Assembly: GCA_020161065.1 (NCBI GenBank)
Contig: JAIUPH010000026.1
Coordinates: forward strand, 62,001 to 126,000
Direction: 5' to 3'
DNA: 64,000 nt
From: Pseudomonadota bacterium
GTDB lineage: Bacteria > Pseudomonadota > Gammaproteobacteria > Burkholderiales > Burkholderiaceae_C
The first letter of the stretch is position 1. Each line of letters opens with the position of its first letter. The position numbers were made by a program, and so were the translations under genes. Below are positions 1-8,547 of the stretch, one piece after another. The notes below the pieces were generated by a model that had not been told where the DNA came from, ran no database searches, and saw only the letters and a program-made list of their open reading frames with translations.

Positions 1-581
1 GCTTCATGGTCGGCGGGGTCGTAGGCCGCGCACGCGTCCTGCAGCAGCACGCAGGCATAGCCGTGGTCCACCGCCGACCGCAGCGTCGAAGCCACACAGC
101 ATTGCGTCGTGAGACCGGCCAGCAGCAGGGTGTCGATGCCGCGGACCCGGAGCACCGTGTCCAGCCTCGTCTGGTGGAAGGCACTGAAGCCGGCCTTGTC
201 GATCACTGGCTCGCGCACGACGGGGCGCAGCGCGGGGATGATCTCGGTCCCGGCCTCGCCCTTGATCAGGAAGCGGCCGAGCGGGCCGGGCGAGCCGATC
301 GCCGTGTCGTACCGGCGGCGGAACTGGTTCAGGTCGGACAGGTCCGGTGCGTAGCACTCCCGGGTGAAGAACACGAACAGGCCGGCATCGCGCGCCGCCG
401 CCAGCGCACGCTGTGCGGCGAGCAGGGCGGCGGCGAGCGGGCCCACGTCGGTCCCGGCCCGGGCGGCACGCCCTTCGGGCAGCACGAAATCCACCTGGAA
501 GTCGATGCACGCCAGCGCGGTGCGGGCGGGATCGAGGTCGATGGAGCGACCTCGCTCGCAGGACAAGGTGATGCGTGACAA
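1..581 (-). CDS. Isochorismatase-family cysteine hydrolase (3' end outside window)
   Basis: The leftward frame begins at a TTG at 581, ten bases after the receptor stop codon; no ATG or GTG fits better, so the start is uncertain. The protein has the three marks of the isochorismatase/nicotinamidase fold: an early Asp in 'CIDFQVDF', a Lys in 'VIDKAGFSAF' and the nucleophilic Cys in 'TTQCCVAST'. Such enzymes hydrolyse amides, ureido groups or vinyl ethers through a cysteine; the substrate cannot be told from sequence. It follows the TonB receptor gene on the same strand and is probably co-transcribed with it, so it may process an imported compound. The C-terminus lies beyond base 1. Confidence 0.85.
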   Translation of the reverse strand, partial: MSRITLSCERGRSIDLDPARTALACIDFQVDFVLPEGRAARAGTDVGPLAAALLAAQRALAAARDAGLFVFFTRECYAPDLSDLNQFRRRYDTAIGSPGPLGRFLIKGEAGTEIIPALRPVVREPVIDKAGFSAFHQTRLDTVLRVRGIDTLLLAGLTTQCCVASTLRSAVDHGYACVLLQDACAAYDPADHE

Positions 582-590
582 CTCGGGTCC

Positions 591-2783
591 TCAGAATCGG
601 GTGCCCACGCGCAACTCCACCGTGCGCGGCGCGGCGTAGGTCTCGATGTCGGCGAAGCCCGCGCTGTACGTTCGGTTCGAAAGGTAGGTCTTGTTCGTCA
701 GGTTGCGCCCGATCAGCGAGACGTAGGTCCGCTGGTCCGCGAAGCTGTAGCGCAGGTTCGCGTTGACCAGCGTGACCGCAGCGCGCCGTTCGATCGTGGT
801 GTCCTGCAGCGCCGGGAAGATCACGCTGCCCTGGCGGCTGATTTCGGCGCGTGCCGTGAGGGACCTTCCGTCGCCGAGCCCGAACCGGTACTGCGCGCCC
901 GCCGTGCCGCTGAACCGCGGCGACAGCGGCAGCGGCATCCCGCTCAAGTCGGTGCCCGTGGCGGGCGACACGTAGTCCTTCAGCGCGCTGTCGACCCAGG
1001 CCGCGTTGAAGTCCAGTGTCAGATCCTTTGAAGGGCGCGCGACGACGGCCAGTTCCAGTCCCTTGACGCTGGCCTTCGACACGTTCGAGATCGGCGCCTG
1101 GTTGCCGACCACGGTGCGAAGCTGCAGGTCGCGGTAGTCGTAGTGGAAGCCCGCCACATCCAGTTCGACCATGCCGCCGGCAAAGCTGCTCTTGCTGCCC
1201 AGTTCGAGCGCGACGATCTTCTCGGGCCGGTAGCTGCGCACCGGCGGGTTGAAGTTGATGCCGCCGCTCTTGAAGCCGCCGGTCACGCTGCCGTACAGCA
1301 TGTGTTCGGTCGAAGGCTTGTACTGCAACAGAACCTTGGGCGTGAACCGGCTCGAAGTCGTCGATTCCGCGCCGGAGAACGGCACCTGGTCGAAGGTGGC
1401 GAAATCGATGTCCGAGCCCTGGGACGCGCCGCTCAGCGTCTCGCGGGTGTAGCGGGCACCGGCCACCGCGGTCCATCGCGGCGACAGCGCGTAGGTCAGC
1501 TCACCGAAGACGGCCGAGGTCCGGCCCCTGGCTTCGAACTGCGCGGTGTAGAACGTAAACGGCGTCAGGTCGGCGGGATAGGCGTTGGAGTCCTCGACCA
1601 GCGAGAACCCGCGCGTCGTCTCCCGCGACAGATAGACGCCCGAGGTCCACGACAGTCCCTTCGCCGCTCCGCCGCTGAGCTGGAACTCCTGCGACCAGAA
1701 TTTCGAGTGGTCGTCGCCGCGGGTCGTTTCGATGAAGCCGCCCGTGCCGTCGGCATCGTAGAAGAAGCGGCTGTCGTAGCGCACGTAGCCGGTGATGGAC
1801 TTGAGCTCGATGCCGTTGCCCAGATCGGCCGCGATCTGGGCCGAGACCAGGGTGCCGCGACGGTGCACATCGGGCGGCGTGTCGACCTGGATGCGCCTGA
1901 CGCTTTCGCGTTGCGGCGGCTGCAGCGAGTTGACGAAGTTGTCCGCCTCGGGGTTCTCCTGCACGCCGTAGCCCAGCGTGCCGCGGTCCTCCACGTGCTG
2001 CACGGTCACGCGTGCCGTGACGGCGGTGCCAAGCTGGAACGCGCCCTTCAGGCGCACGGCCTTGAAGTCCCTGCCATCGATGCGCCCGCCCGACGGATGC
2101 AGGTTCTCGGTGTAGCCGTCATCGCGCGCGCCGGCCGCGCTGATGCGGAATCCGGCCGACTCGCCGGCGGCGATGTTCACCCCCGCCTGCGCACGGCGCA
2201 GTCCGAAGGAGCCGACGCCCACGAAGCCGTCGAAGCCGGTCTCCCCTGCCGGATCGCGTGTCAGGTAGTTGACGACGCCGGCCGTCGCGTTGCGTCCGTA
2301 CAGCGTGCCTTCGGGGCCCTTGAGCACTTCGATGCGATTCAGGTCGAAGGTCTCGCCCAGCGCCATCTCGGGCCGCGGCAGGTACACCCCGTCGATGTGG
2401 ACGGCGGTCGACGGTCCGCCGCCGCGCTGCGATGCGTTGTTGCTGACGCCCCGGATCGACACCTGGTTGCCTGGCCCGCTGACGGCGGCCACGCCGGGCG
2501 TCTTGAACTGCAGTTGTTCGAGCGAGGACACGCCCGCGGCCTCCAGCCCGGTGCCGGAAAAGACGTTCAGCGACTGCGGGACGTCCTGGCCCCGCTCCTC
2601 ACGCTTGCGCGCGGTCACGACGACTCGATTGAGCTCGGTCGCCTGGGCGTCGGCTGCAGGCGTTGCCGGCTCGGCGAGCGCGGTCTGCGCCAGCACCGGC
2701 TGGCCGGCCGCCACGGCGCAGAGGGTGCCGATGAAGCTCAGGCCCTGGAGGGCGCGGGCAATGGCGGAGGGGCGAGGCCGCAT
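591..2783 (-). CDS. TonB-dependent outer-membrane receptor
   Basis: A 730-residue protein with an N-terminal signal peptide ending near residue 29, then a TonB-box/plug region ('DVPQSLNVFSG', 'VSIRGVSNNASQ', 'RIEVLKGPEGTLYGRNATAG') and a long beta-barrel closing with the terminal Phe ('VGTRF') typical of outer-membrane proteins. It imports a bulky substrate energised by TonB. An iron chelate cannot be excluded, but the neighbours are D-peptidases rather than siderophore genes, so a peptide-like ligand is inferred. The ATG at 2783 is chosen because the signal peptide starts there; the open frame upstream belongs to no recognisable domain. Just ahead of the start lies an inverted repeat. Confidence 0.93.
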   Translation of the reverse strand: MRPRPSAIARALQGLSFIGTLCAVAAGQPVLAQTALAEPATPAADAQATELNRVVVTARKREERGQDVPQSLNVFSGTGLEAAGVSSLEQLQFKTPGVAAVSGPGNQVSIRGVSNNASQRGGGPSTAVHIDGVYLPRPEMALGETFDLNRIEVLKGPEGTLYGRNATAGVVNYLTRDPAGETGFDGFVGVGSFGLRRAQAGVNIAAGESAGFRISAAGARDDGYTENLHPSGGRIDGRDFKAVRLKGAFQLGTAVTARVTVQHVEDRGTLGYGVQENPEADNFVNSLQPPQRESVRRIQVDTPPDVHRRGTLVSAQIAADLGNGIELKSITGYVRYDSRFFYDADGTGGFIETTRGDDHSKFWSQEFQLSGGAAKGLSWTSGVYLSRETTRGFSLVEDSNAYPADLTPFTFYTAQFEARGRTSAVFGELTYALSPRWTAVAGARYTRETLSGASQGSDIDFATFDQVPFSGAESTTSSRFTPKVLLQYKPSTEHMLYGSVTGGFKSGGINFNPPVRSYRPEKIVALELGSKSSFAGGMVELDVAGFHYDYRDLQLRTVVGNQAPISNVSKASVKGLELAVVARPSKDLTLDFNAAWVDSALKDYVSPATGTDLSGMPLPLSPRFSGTAGAQYRFGLGDGRSLTARAEISRQGSVIFPALQDTTIERRAAVTLVNANLRYSFADQRTYVSLIGRNLTNKTYLSNRTYSAGFADIETYAAPRTVELRVGTRF

Positions 2784-2796
2784 GAAGGGTGCTCCT

Positions 2797-2823
2797 GTGC
2801 AACGGTGATGGAACCTGTTGCAC
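2797..2823. promoter_or_regulatory. Inverted repeat upstream of the TonB receptor gene
   Basis: Perfect 7-base arms GTGCAAC (2797-2803) and GTTGCAC (2817-2823) with a 13-base spacer lie 14 bases before the receptor start codon, in the gap after the LuxR-type gene. Position and symmetry suit an operator or a leader hairpin. Binding by the adjacent regulator is only inferred. Confidence 0.4.
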
Positions 2824-2896
2824 GAAGCGTAGGAGCGCCCTCCGGCGCCATCCATAGCAAGAACATGATGGCCGGCCGGTGCAACGACGCGACGCG

Positions 2897-3733
2897 TCAA
2901 GCCGGCCTCGGCTCGCGGGAGAGCGTCTCCAGGAACAGCGAGAAGAGTTGGCTCTGGGAGTGCACGCCGAGCTTCTCGTACACGTTGCGCTTGTGGTTGG
3001 TGACCGTGCCCTCGCTGATGCCCAGCCGGTGCGCGATCAGCTTGGAAGAATGGCCGCGCAGCGACAGCGCGATCACTTCCGCCTCGCGCGGCGTCAACTG
3101 GCCGGCGCCCATGTTCCGGATCACACCGTCGATGCCGCCGGCGGACCGGATGGGCGCGGCCTGAGAAGCCGCCAGGGCCCTGTCGCGCCACGCCCAATGC
3201 CGCCGCACGGCGCGGTCGATCAACGGCGTGAGCGCGTGAAGCCTGGCCAGCTCGGCCGGCGAGAACCGGGCCGCCGGCGACTCGCGCTCCAGGAACAGGT
3301 GGACCGATCGCCCCGGCGCCAGCGGGACGACGTAGTGAACTTCATCGAGCACGCCGACAGACGCGTAGAAGGCGACGAAGAACTCGGTCTGCTCGAAGTC
3401 TTCGGGCGCGACTTCGTGCAGGTGCAGCAGGCCCTGCCGGCGCTCCTGCATGTCCGCGACATAGAACGGATCCAGCATGTACAGCCCGTTCGTGTACGGC
3501 TGCATCTGCCGGCTCAGGTGCTCGATGTCGAGATTCGAGTGGACCAGCTCGGCGGCGAAACCCTGCCGGTACGCAAAGACGATGAAGTTCCTGATCGCCA
3601 CTTCGCGCGTCAGGCCCTCGAACAGCGTGGGCAGGAAGCGGCCGCCGTCGAGCTGTTCGATGAGTTGCGCCGCCAAGGCAATGGCATCGGCGCCGCCGGG
3701 CGGCGCAGCAGGAGAAGCGTCTGGCTTGCCCAT
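2897..3733 (-). CDS. LuxR-family transcriptional regulator
   Basis: A 278-residue regulator starting at the ATG at 3733. The last ~65 residues are a clear LuxR-type helix-turn-helix ('LTPREAEVIALSLRG', 'LGISEGTVTNHKRNVYEKL'). The N-terminal ~190 residues are not a receiver domain and not an obvious acyl-homoserine-lactone domain; they carry a 'LDPFY' motif and probably sense a small ligand. It lies between the TonB receptor and the first S12 hydrolase, all on one strand, so it is the likely local regulator of the peptide cluster. The effector is unknown. Confidence 0.88.
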   Translation of the reverse strand: MGKPDASPAAPPGGADAIALAAQLIEQLDGGRFLPTLFEGLTREVAIRNFIVFAYRQGFAAELVHSNLDIEHLSRQMQPYTNGLYMLDPFYVADMQERRQGLLHLHEVAPEDFEQTEFFVAFYASVGVLDEVHYVVPLAPGRSVHLFLERESPAARFSPAELARLHALTPLIDRAVRRHWAWRDRALAASQAAPIRSAGGIDGVIRNMGAGQLTPREAEVIALSLRGHSSKLIAHRLGISEGTVTNHKRNVYEKLGVHSQSQLFSLFLETLSREPRPA

Positions 3734-3800
3734 GCCGGCGAGTATCGGCCATCGGTCGCCGCGCCTCGTGCAGCGACGCCCGGCCGGCGCGCCGGGCGGC

Positions 3801-5435
3801 TCAGGCGGCCGTGTCCCTGTCGAATCGAAGTGCGCGCGTGCGGCCCGTGCTGACGACCACGGCCGTGACGCGGCCGTCCTGCCGCTCGATCCGGACCATC
3901 TTGGAAACCGGGAACCGGGGCGGCCAGAAGCGCACCAGGTCGGGGGTCCAGACTTCCGCCTCATAGAGGCCCGCACCGTGCTCGCCCCTGACCTGCACGG
4001 CCAGGCCGTCGGCGCGGAGTTCGAAGCGCATCGTCGCGCCGGCCTCGCCGCTGCAGAAGACGCCCGCCAGTTCACCGGCCAGTTGGCGAAGATCGACAGG
4101 CTGCCGCGCGAAGCGCAGCGCGCGATGCCAGGCGACGCCGTCGAAGTAGTCGAGTTCTGCCACCTGGCCCGCCGAGTCTCGCGCTCGCACCCTGAACCAG
4201 GTGTCGCCGGTGCCGATGTCTGCCACGAAGGGCAACACCCGATCGTCGGCGGGCCGCAGCCCGTCGAGCGGGAAGCTGCGGTCACCGAACAAGCCGAGCG
4301 CCAGGCTGCCGCCATCGTCCTCGAAGCCGAACACCCAACCCGTCTCCTCGCAGCGGTAGACGCCCAACAGGCCGGCGTGCCGGCACGCCTCGGGCCTGGG
4401 CAGCGGCGGCGCCAGCGCGTCGCCCAGCAGCCGTTCGGCAAGACCGTAGCCAAGGTCCACCGCCGGACCGGGGCGGTTGAGCAGCACGACGATGTGCAGT
4501 TCTTCGTCGGGCAGCATCATCAACACACTGTTGGCGCCCGGCAGTCCACCGGCATGCTGCACCACCCAGCGATCGCGCCAGCGCTGGCTGATCAGCCCGA
4601 AGCCGTACCGTGACGGCTCGCCCGCGTTCACGCGCGGCACGAAGCGGTCCAGCAGCCGCCGCCCCGCCACCGCGCGCTCGAGATGAACGGCCCAGCGCAA
4701 CAGGTCGCCGGCGCTGGACACCATCCCGCCGTCGCCGTACCGGTCGTCGGTCATGTCGGGCGGCGATGTCCAGCCCTCGGCGTGCTGCCGGTAGGTGCGC
4801 GCGACGTCGTGCTCCGATGCCGCCCGAGACGCCGGCAGTTCGGTGGCGTGAAGCCCGAGCGGACCCAGCAGATTGCGCGTGAGCAGGCGCGCGAAAGGCA
4901 TCGACGCAGCCCGTTCGGCCGCCAGCGACAGCAGCACGTAGCCTCCGTTGCTGTAGCTGGAGGCGGTGCCGGGTTCGAAGTTCAACAGCTGCTGCCGGCG
5001 AAGCCGATGCCACGGGTCGCCGGGCGGCATGGTTCGATAGCCGTCGAACATCCACTGATCCAGGTGACAGCGCATGCCGCCGGTGTGGTTCAACAACTGA
5101 AGCAGCGTCGGCGCCTGCACCGGCGGCGCCAGTTGCGGAAGCCAGCGCCCCACCGGGTCGTCCAGCGACAACAGACGACGCTCGACCAGGTCCAGCACCA
5201 GCGCCGCGGTGAACTGCTTGGTGATCGATCCGATGGGCAACCGGCTGTTCCACTGCACGGCGATGCCCTGCTCGAGGTTCGACAGTCCGAATGCCCGCCT
5301 GACGATCAGCCGACCCCGGTGCAGCGCGCCGACGACACCGCCCGGGCCGTCGCCGGTGGCCACGCGAGCCAGCAGCGCGTCGACGCTCTCGCGGCTGATC
5401 GGTGACGGAACCGGCGTCGGCGTCATGCGGCGCAT
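3801..5435 (-). CDS. Serine hydrolase, S12 D-aminopeptidase-like (copy 1)
   Basis: A 544-residue protein of the beta-lactamase/penicillin-binding fold. The serine triad motifs are visible: S-x-x-K at Ser70/Lys73 ('GSITKQF'), Y-x-N at Tyr161 ('YSNGG') and H-x-G at His294 ('HAGGLPG'). Spacing and length resemble the D-aminopeptidase DAP, which has a catalytic domain followed by two C-terminal beta-barrel domains; the ~200 residues after the catalytic part fit this. No signal peptide is evident, so a cytoplasmic enzyme releasing N-terminal D-residues or hydrolysing D-amino-acid amides/esters is inferred. A second start at 5426 is possible; neither has a clear ribosome site. It is divergent from copy 2. 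Confidence 0.85.
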   Translation of the reverse strand: MRRMTPTPVPSPISRESVDALLARVATGDGPGGVVGALHRGRLIVRRAFGLSNLEQGIAVQWNSRLPIGSITKQFTAALVLDLVERRLLSLDDPVGRWLPQLAPPVQAPTLLQLLNHTGGMRCHLDQWMFDGYRTMPPGDPWHRLRRQQLLNFEPGTASSYSNGGYVLLSLAAERAASMPFARLLTRNLLGPLGLHATELPASRAASEHDVARTYRQHAEGWTSPPDMTDDRYGDGGMVSSAGDLLRWAVHLERAVAGRRLLDRFVPRVNAGEPSRYGFGLISQRWRDRWVVQHAGGLPGANSVLMMLPDEELHIVVLLNRPGPAVDLGYGLAERLLGDALAPPLPRPEACRHAGLLGVYRCEETGWVFGFEDDGGSLALGLFGDRSFPLDGLRPADDRVLPFVADIGTGDTWFRVRARDSAGQVAELDYFDGVAWHRALRFARQPVDLRQLAGELAGVFCSGEAGATMRFELRADGLAVQVRGEHGAGLYEAEVWTPDLVRFWPPRFPVSKMVRIERQDGRVTAVVVSTGRTRALRFDRDTAA

Positions 5436-5459
5436 GCTAGGCGAGCGGATGGGGCTGCG

Positions 5460-5481
5460 GCATGTCAAGAACTCGACATGC
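5460..5481. promoter_or_regulatory. Inverted repeat in the divergent S12-S12 promoter region
   Basis: GCATGTC (5460-5466) and GACATGC (5475-5481) form a perfect 7-base inverted repeat with an 8-base spacer in the ~100-base gap between the two divergent hydrolase genes. A second palindrome, GCGGCATGCCGC, follows at 5489-5500. These are good candidates for the operator of the nearby LuxR-type regulator; the binding protein is inferred only. Confidence 0.45.
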
Positions 5482-5536
5482 GGCTGCCGCGGCATGCCGC
5501 CGAGAATCGGGCACCGCTGAACGAAAGGCCTGTTGG

Positions 5537-7201
5537 ATGTCGGCTCGCCCGCCTGCCACGTCAGTCGACGACGCGATGCTCCGGGCGCTCGATGCGATCT
5601 TCGATCCGCTGCGCAGCACGGACGCGCCGGGCGGCCTGGTCGGCATCGCGTTGAACGCAGAGGTCATCTACCGCAAGGGATTCGGGCTCGCCAGCGTCCA
5701 GCACGGGGTGGCCAACCGCCCGGAGACGCGGTTCCGGATCGCCTCCACCAGCAAGCACTTCACCTGCCTGGCGGTGCTGCTGCTGGCCGAAGACGGCCTG
5801 CTCGACATCGATGCGCCGGCAGCGCGCTACCTGCCCGGCCTGCCGGCGCCGCGGGGCGCGCCCACCTTGCGCGACTTCATGGCCCACACCAGCGGCTATC
5901 GGTGCACGCTGGAGATGGGCACCATCGCCAACGGCTACGCGGCGCAACCGCCGGCGTGGCAGTTGCAGGCGCTGCTGCGGCAGCGCGACGTGCACTTCGC
6001 CCCTGGGGACGGCCAGCTGTACTGCAACGGCACCTACCACGCCCTGTCGACCATCATCGAGCGGGTGTCCGGGATGGGATTCGAGGACTTTATGCGCCAG
6101 CGGATATTCGAGCCGCTGCAGATGTTCGACACCGCGTCGGTGCCAGACGACGCCCTGATGGTTCCGGGCCTGTCGTCCCCGCACGTGCCGGATGCCCTGG
6201 GCGGCTGGCGCCGGCCGCCGGTGGACAGCGAACTGCGCGGCGACGGCGGCATGGTGTCGACGCTCGACGACATGTTGCGCTGGCTGGCCCATCTGAACGG
6301 ACCCAGGCGAATCGGTGACGAAGCCACGTGGCAGGCGATGCTCGCGCCGACCCGTCTTCGCAACGGATTCCGGTCCACCTACGGACTGGGCCTGAAACGG
6401 CACGACTACCGCGGCGTCGAGATCGTGCATCACTCCGGCGGACTGCTCGGCCTGAGCGGGCAGATGCTCACGGTGCCCGCGATGGGCCTGGACGTGATCA
6501 TCCACGTCAACGGCGCACGCGCGAGCGCCGGCGGGCTCGCCAGGCAGGTGGTGGATGCCGTGCTCGGTGAAAGGCTCGCGAGCCTGGCGCCGCTGCCAGC
6601 GGCCGCAAGCGACTTTGCGAACGTGGTCGGGCATCGTTTCGCCGGACCGGGCGGACTGCTGCTGGGCTTCGACGCGGTCGACGACCACCTGGCGCTCTCC
6701 CTGATGTTCATGCACCCCCAACTGGTGCTCCAAAGGCGCGGCGATGAGCTCATCGCGACGTTCGAGGACATCGGCTTCGGCCCCCTGACGTGGCGGGTGT
6801 CGGAGCTGGCGCAGGTCGGCCGCGGCGACGACGGCGACCTGCTGCCGCTCACCATCGCCGGTCAGCGGGTGCTGATGCGACGCATTGCCGCTCCTGCCGA
6901 AGTGCCCGCGGCCCTGGCCGCGGCCTGGCCCGGTCGCTACGTCTGCAAGGACCTCGGCTGCGAAGCCGAGGTGGCGGACCGGCGGGACGGGATCGTTCTG
7001 AGACTGAGGGGCGACTACAGCGGCTGGCGCAGCTTCCACGTGAAGGCCTTGGGACGCCATCACGCAGGCCTGGAGAGCGAGTCACGGGATGAGCGATACG
7101 CCGCGGAGATCGATGTGCCGCCCGGCAGCGGACACGCCGCCGGATTCTGGATCGACAGCTATCGTGCCCGGCGCCTTCGCTTCGAGCGAACCGGTGCCTG
7201 A
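5537..7201 (+). CDS. Serine hydrolase, S12 D-aminopeptidase-like (copy 2)
   Basis: A 554-residue paralogue of the hydrolase encoded divergently. It has S-x-x-K at Ser70/Lys73 ('ASTSKHF'), Y-x-N at Tyr162 ('YCNGTYH') and an H-x-G motif near His299 ('HHSGG'). The C-terminal ~200 residues again look like the beta-barrel extension of DAP-type D-aminopeptidases. The ATG at 5537 has AAAGG about ten bases upstream and matches where homology begins; 25 further in-frame residues upstream overlap the control region and are rejected. AGGAG at its 3' end serves the M55 peptidase gene, so the two are co-transcribed. Different substrate preference from copy 1 is likely but unproven. Confidence 0.86.
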   Translation: MSARPPATSVDDAMLRALDAIFDPLRSTDAPGGLVGIALNAEVIYRKGFGLASVQHGVANRPETRFRIASTSKHFTCLAVLLLAEDGLLDIDAPAARYLPGLPAPRGAPTLRDFMAHTSGYRCTLEMGTIANGYAAQPPAWQLQALLRQRDVHFAPGDGQLYCNGTYHALSTIIERVSGMGFEDFMRQRIFEPLQMFDTASVPDDALMVPGLSSPHVPDALGGWRRPPVDSELRGDGGMVSTLDDMLRWLAHLNGPRRIGDEATWQAMLAPTRLRNGFRSTYGLGLKRHDYRGVEIVHHSGGLLGLSGQMLTVPAMGLDVIIHVNGARASAGGLARQVVDAVLGERLASLAPLPAAASDFANVVGHRFAGPGGLLLGFDAVDDHLALSLMFMHPQLVLQRRGDELIATFEDIGFGPLTWRVSELAQVGRGDDGDLLPLTIAGQRVLMRRIAAPAEVPAALAAAWPGRYVCKDLGCEAEVADRRDGIVLRLRGDYSGWRSFHVKALGRHHAGLESESRDERYAAEIDVPPGSGHAAGFWIDSYRARRLRFERTGA

Positions 7202-7213
7202 GGAGCCCCGGTG

Positions 7214-8035
7214 ATGAAGGTCTATGTCAGCGTGGACATCGAGGGTGTCGCCTGCGTCGCCGCCCCTTCCGAGACCGACATCGGACAACCGGCCGAGTAC
7301 GGGCCCTTCCGCGAGCAGATGTCGCGGGAGGCCGCCGCGGCCTGCGAAGCCGCCTTCGCGGCGGGCGCCGACGCCGTGGTGGTCAAGGACGCGCACGCGA
7401 CGGGGCGGAACATCGATCCACGACTTCTGCAGACGCCGCAAGGCCGGCAACTCGAGCTGATTCGCGGCTGGAGCGGGCATCCTTTCGCGATGGTGCAGGG
7501 CCTGGACGATTCGTTCGACGCGGTGGTGTTCGTGGGGTTTCACAGCGCGGCCGGCAGCGACGGCAGCCCGCTCGCGCACACGGTCAACGGGCGCCTGTTC
7601 ACCGCCGTGAGGCTCAACGGAGAGCCCGCCTCGGAGTTCCGCCTCTACGCCATGGCGGCCGCTTCGGTCGGCGTGCCGGTGGTGTTCGTCTCCGGCGACG
7701 ACGCCTTGTGCGGCGAGGCGCGCCGGCTCATCGAGGGCATCGGCGCGGTGGCCGTGCTCCAGGGCTCAGGTCAGTCGGTACGGTCAGTGCTTCCCGGCGA
7801 AGCCACCCGCCGCATCCGCGAGGGGGTCGAGCGCGCGATCACCTCCCCCTGTACCAGCCGGATCGACGTGCCGCCCAGGCTCAGCTTCGTGCTCGAGTTT
7901 GCCAAGGCGGCGGACGCCTACGCCCGGTCGTTCTACCCGGGCGTTCAGCAGATCTCGCCGCGCGAGCTGCAACTGGACACGAATCGCCTGATGGACGTGC
8001 TGACCTTCCTGCGATTCGCGGCGAGGTACCAGTGA
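7214..8035 (+). CDS. M55 family zinc D-aminopeptidase (DppA-like)
   Basis: A 273-residue protein opening with the family signature 'VSVDIEGV', giving metal ligands Asp8 and Glu10; His61 ('DAHATG'), His110 ('GFHSAAG') and Glu141 match the other ligand positions of Bacillus subtilis DppA, and His122 ('AHTVNG') lies in the conserved catalytic region. DppA is a decameric zinc D-aminopeptidase that removes N-terminal D-Ala from D-peptides. A GTG directly precedes the chosen ATG; AGGAG at 7201-7205 is better spaced for the ATG. The gene follows S12 copy 2 by 12 bases, so both are probably made together for stepwise breakdown of D-residue peptides. Confidence 0.92.
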   Translation: MKVYVSVDIEGVACVAAPSETDIGQPAEYGPFREQMSREAAAACEAAFAAGADAVVVKDAHATGRNIDPRLLQTPQGRQLELIRGWSGHPFAMVQGLDDSFDAVVFVGFHSAAGSDGSPLAHTVNGRLFTAVRLNGEPASEFRLYAMAAASVGVPVVFVSGDDALCGEARRLIEGIGAVAVLQGSGQSVRSVLPGEATRRIREGVERAITSPCTSRIDVPPRLSFVLEFAKAADAYARSFYPGVQQISPRELQLDTNRLMDVLTFLRFAARYQ

Positions 8036-8046
8036 GCCGAAGGCGC

Positions 8047-8547
8047 TCAGCCGCCGCGCCGCGCGCCCCCGCGCTGCAGCGCGGCACCCGCCAGCATGGC
8101 CGGCACGAACCACAGCGCCTCGGGGTTGAGCAGGCCCAGCGCGGCGACCGCGGGGCCCGGGCAATAGCCAACCAATCCCCAGCCGACGCCGAACAGCGCC
8201 GAGCCCAGCAGCAGCGGTGCGTCCAGCCGCGGCGCGGCCGGCGGCTCGAAGGCCGGTGCCAGCCACGGCGCGCGGCGCCGGCGCAGCAGCAGCGCGAAGC
8301 CCGCCGCGGCCACCGGCACCGCGCTGCCCAGCACGAACAGCAGGCTGGCGTCCCAGGGGCCCAGCAGGTCCAGGAAGTTCAGCACCTTGCGCGGGTCGCT
8401 CATCTGCGAGACCACGAGCCCGGCGCCGAACACCAGCCCGGCCAGGGCGGCGGCGGCCAGTGTCGGCCAAGGTGACAGGCCCTCGTCCCCCGCCTGCTCC
8501 CGCACGCGGGAGCAGGCGCCCGCGTCGTGGTGTGCGGCGCGCTTCAT
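8047..8547 (-). CDS. YeeE/YedE-type membrane protein, C-terminal half (DUF6691)
   Basis: A 166-residue membrane protein with four hydrophobic segments and the family motif 'GWGLVGYCPGPAVAALG', whose Cys is conserved in YeeE/YedE sulfur-compound transporters. With the upstream gene it forms the usual two-gene version of this family, thought to take up thiosulfate or other sulfur species. The first ~25 residues ('SRVREQAGDEGLSPW') are unlike the family's normal short N-terminus and come from a strong DNA palindrome at 8491-8518, so this looks like an in-frame insertion. Its ATG overlaps the upstream stop codon (ATGA). Confidence 0.85.
   Translation of the reverse strand: MKRAAHHDAGACSRVREQAGDEGLSPWPTLAAAALAGLVFGAGLVVSQMSDPRKVLNFLDLLGPWDASLLFVLGSAVPVAAAGFALLLRRRRAPWLAPAFEPPAAPRLDAPLLLGSALFGVGWGLVGYCPGPAVAALGLLNPEALWFVPAMLAGAALQRGGARRGG
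8491..8518. repeat. Palindrome inside the DUF6691 coding sequence
   Basis: Perfect 12-base arms CGCCTGCTCCCG (8491-8502) and CGGGAGCAGGCG (8507-8518) around loop CACG. The element is translated in frame; the peptide 'SRVREQAGDEGL' resembles what the cysW element would encode on its opposite strand ([12 protein letters not shown]). It is probably a degraded single-hairpin member of the same palindrome family. Confidence 0.55.

Noticed and set aside
591-2783. Calling the TonB receptor a siderophore receptor
   Set aside because: No siderophore biosynthesis or Fur-like site is adjacent, and the neighbours are D-peptidases; the substrate is left open.
1143-3164. A 673-codon frame opposite the TonB receptor
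   Set aside because: The receptor frame has a signal peptide, plug motifs and terminal Phe; the opposite frame shows nothing.
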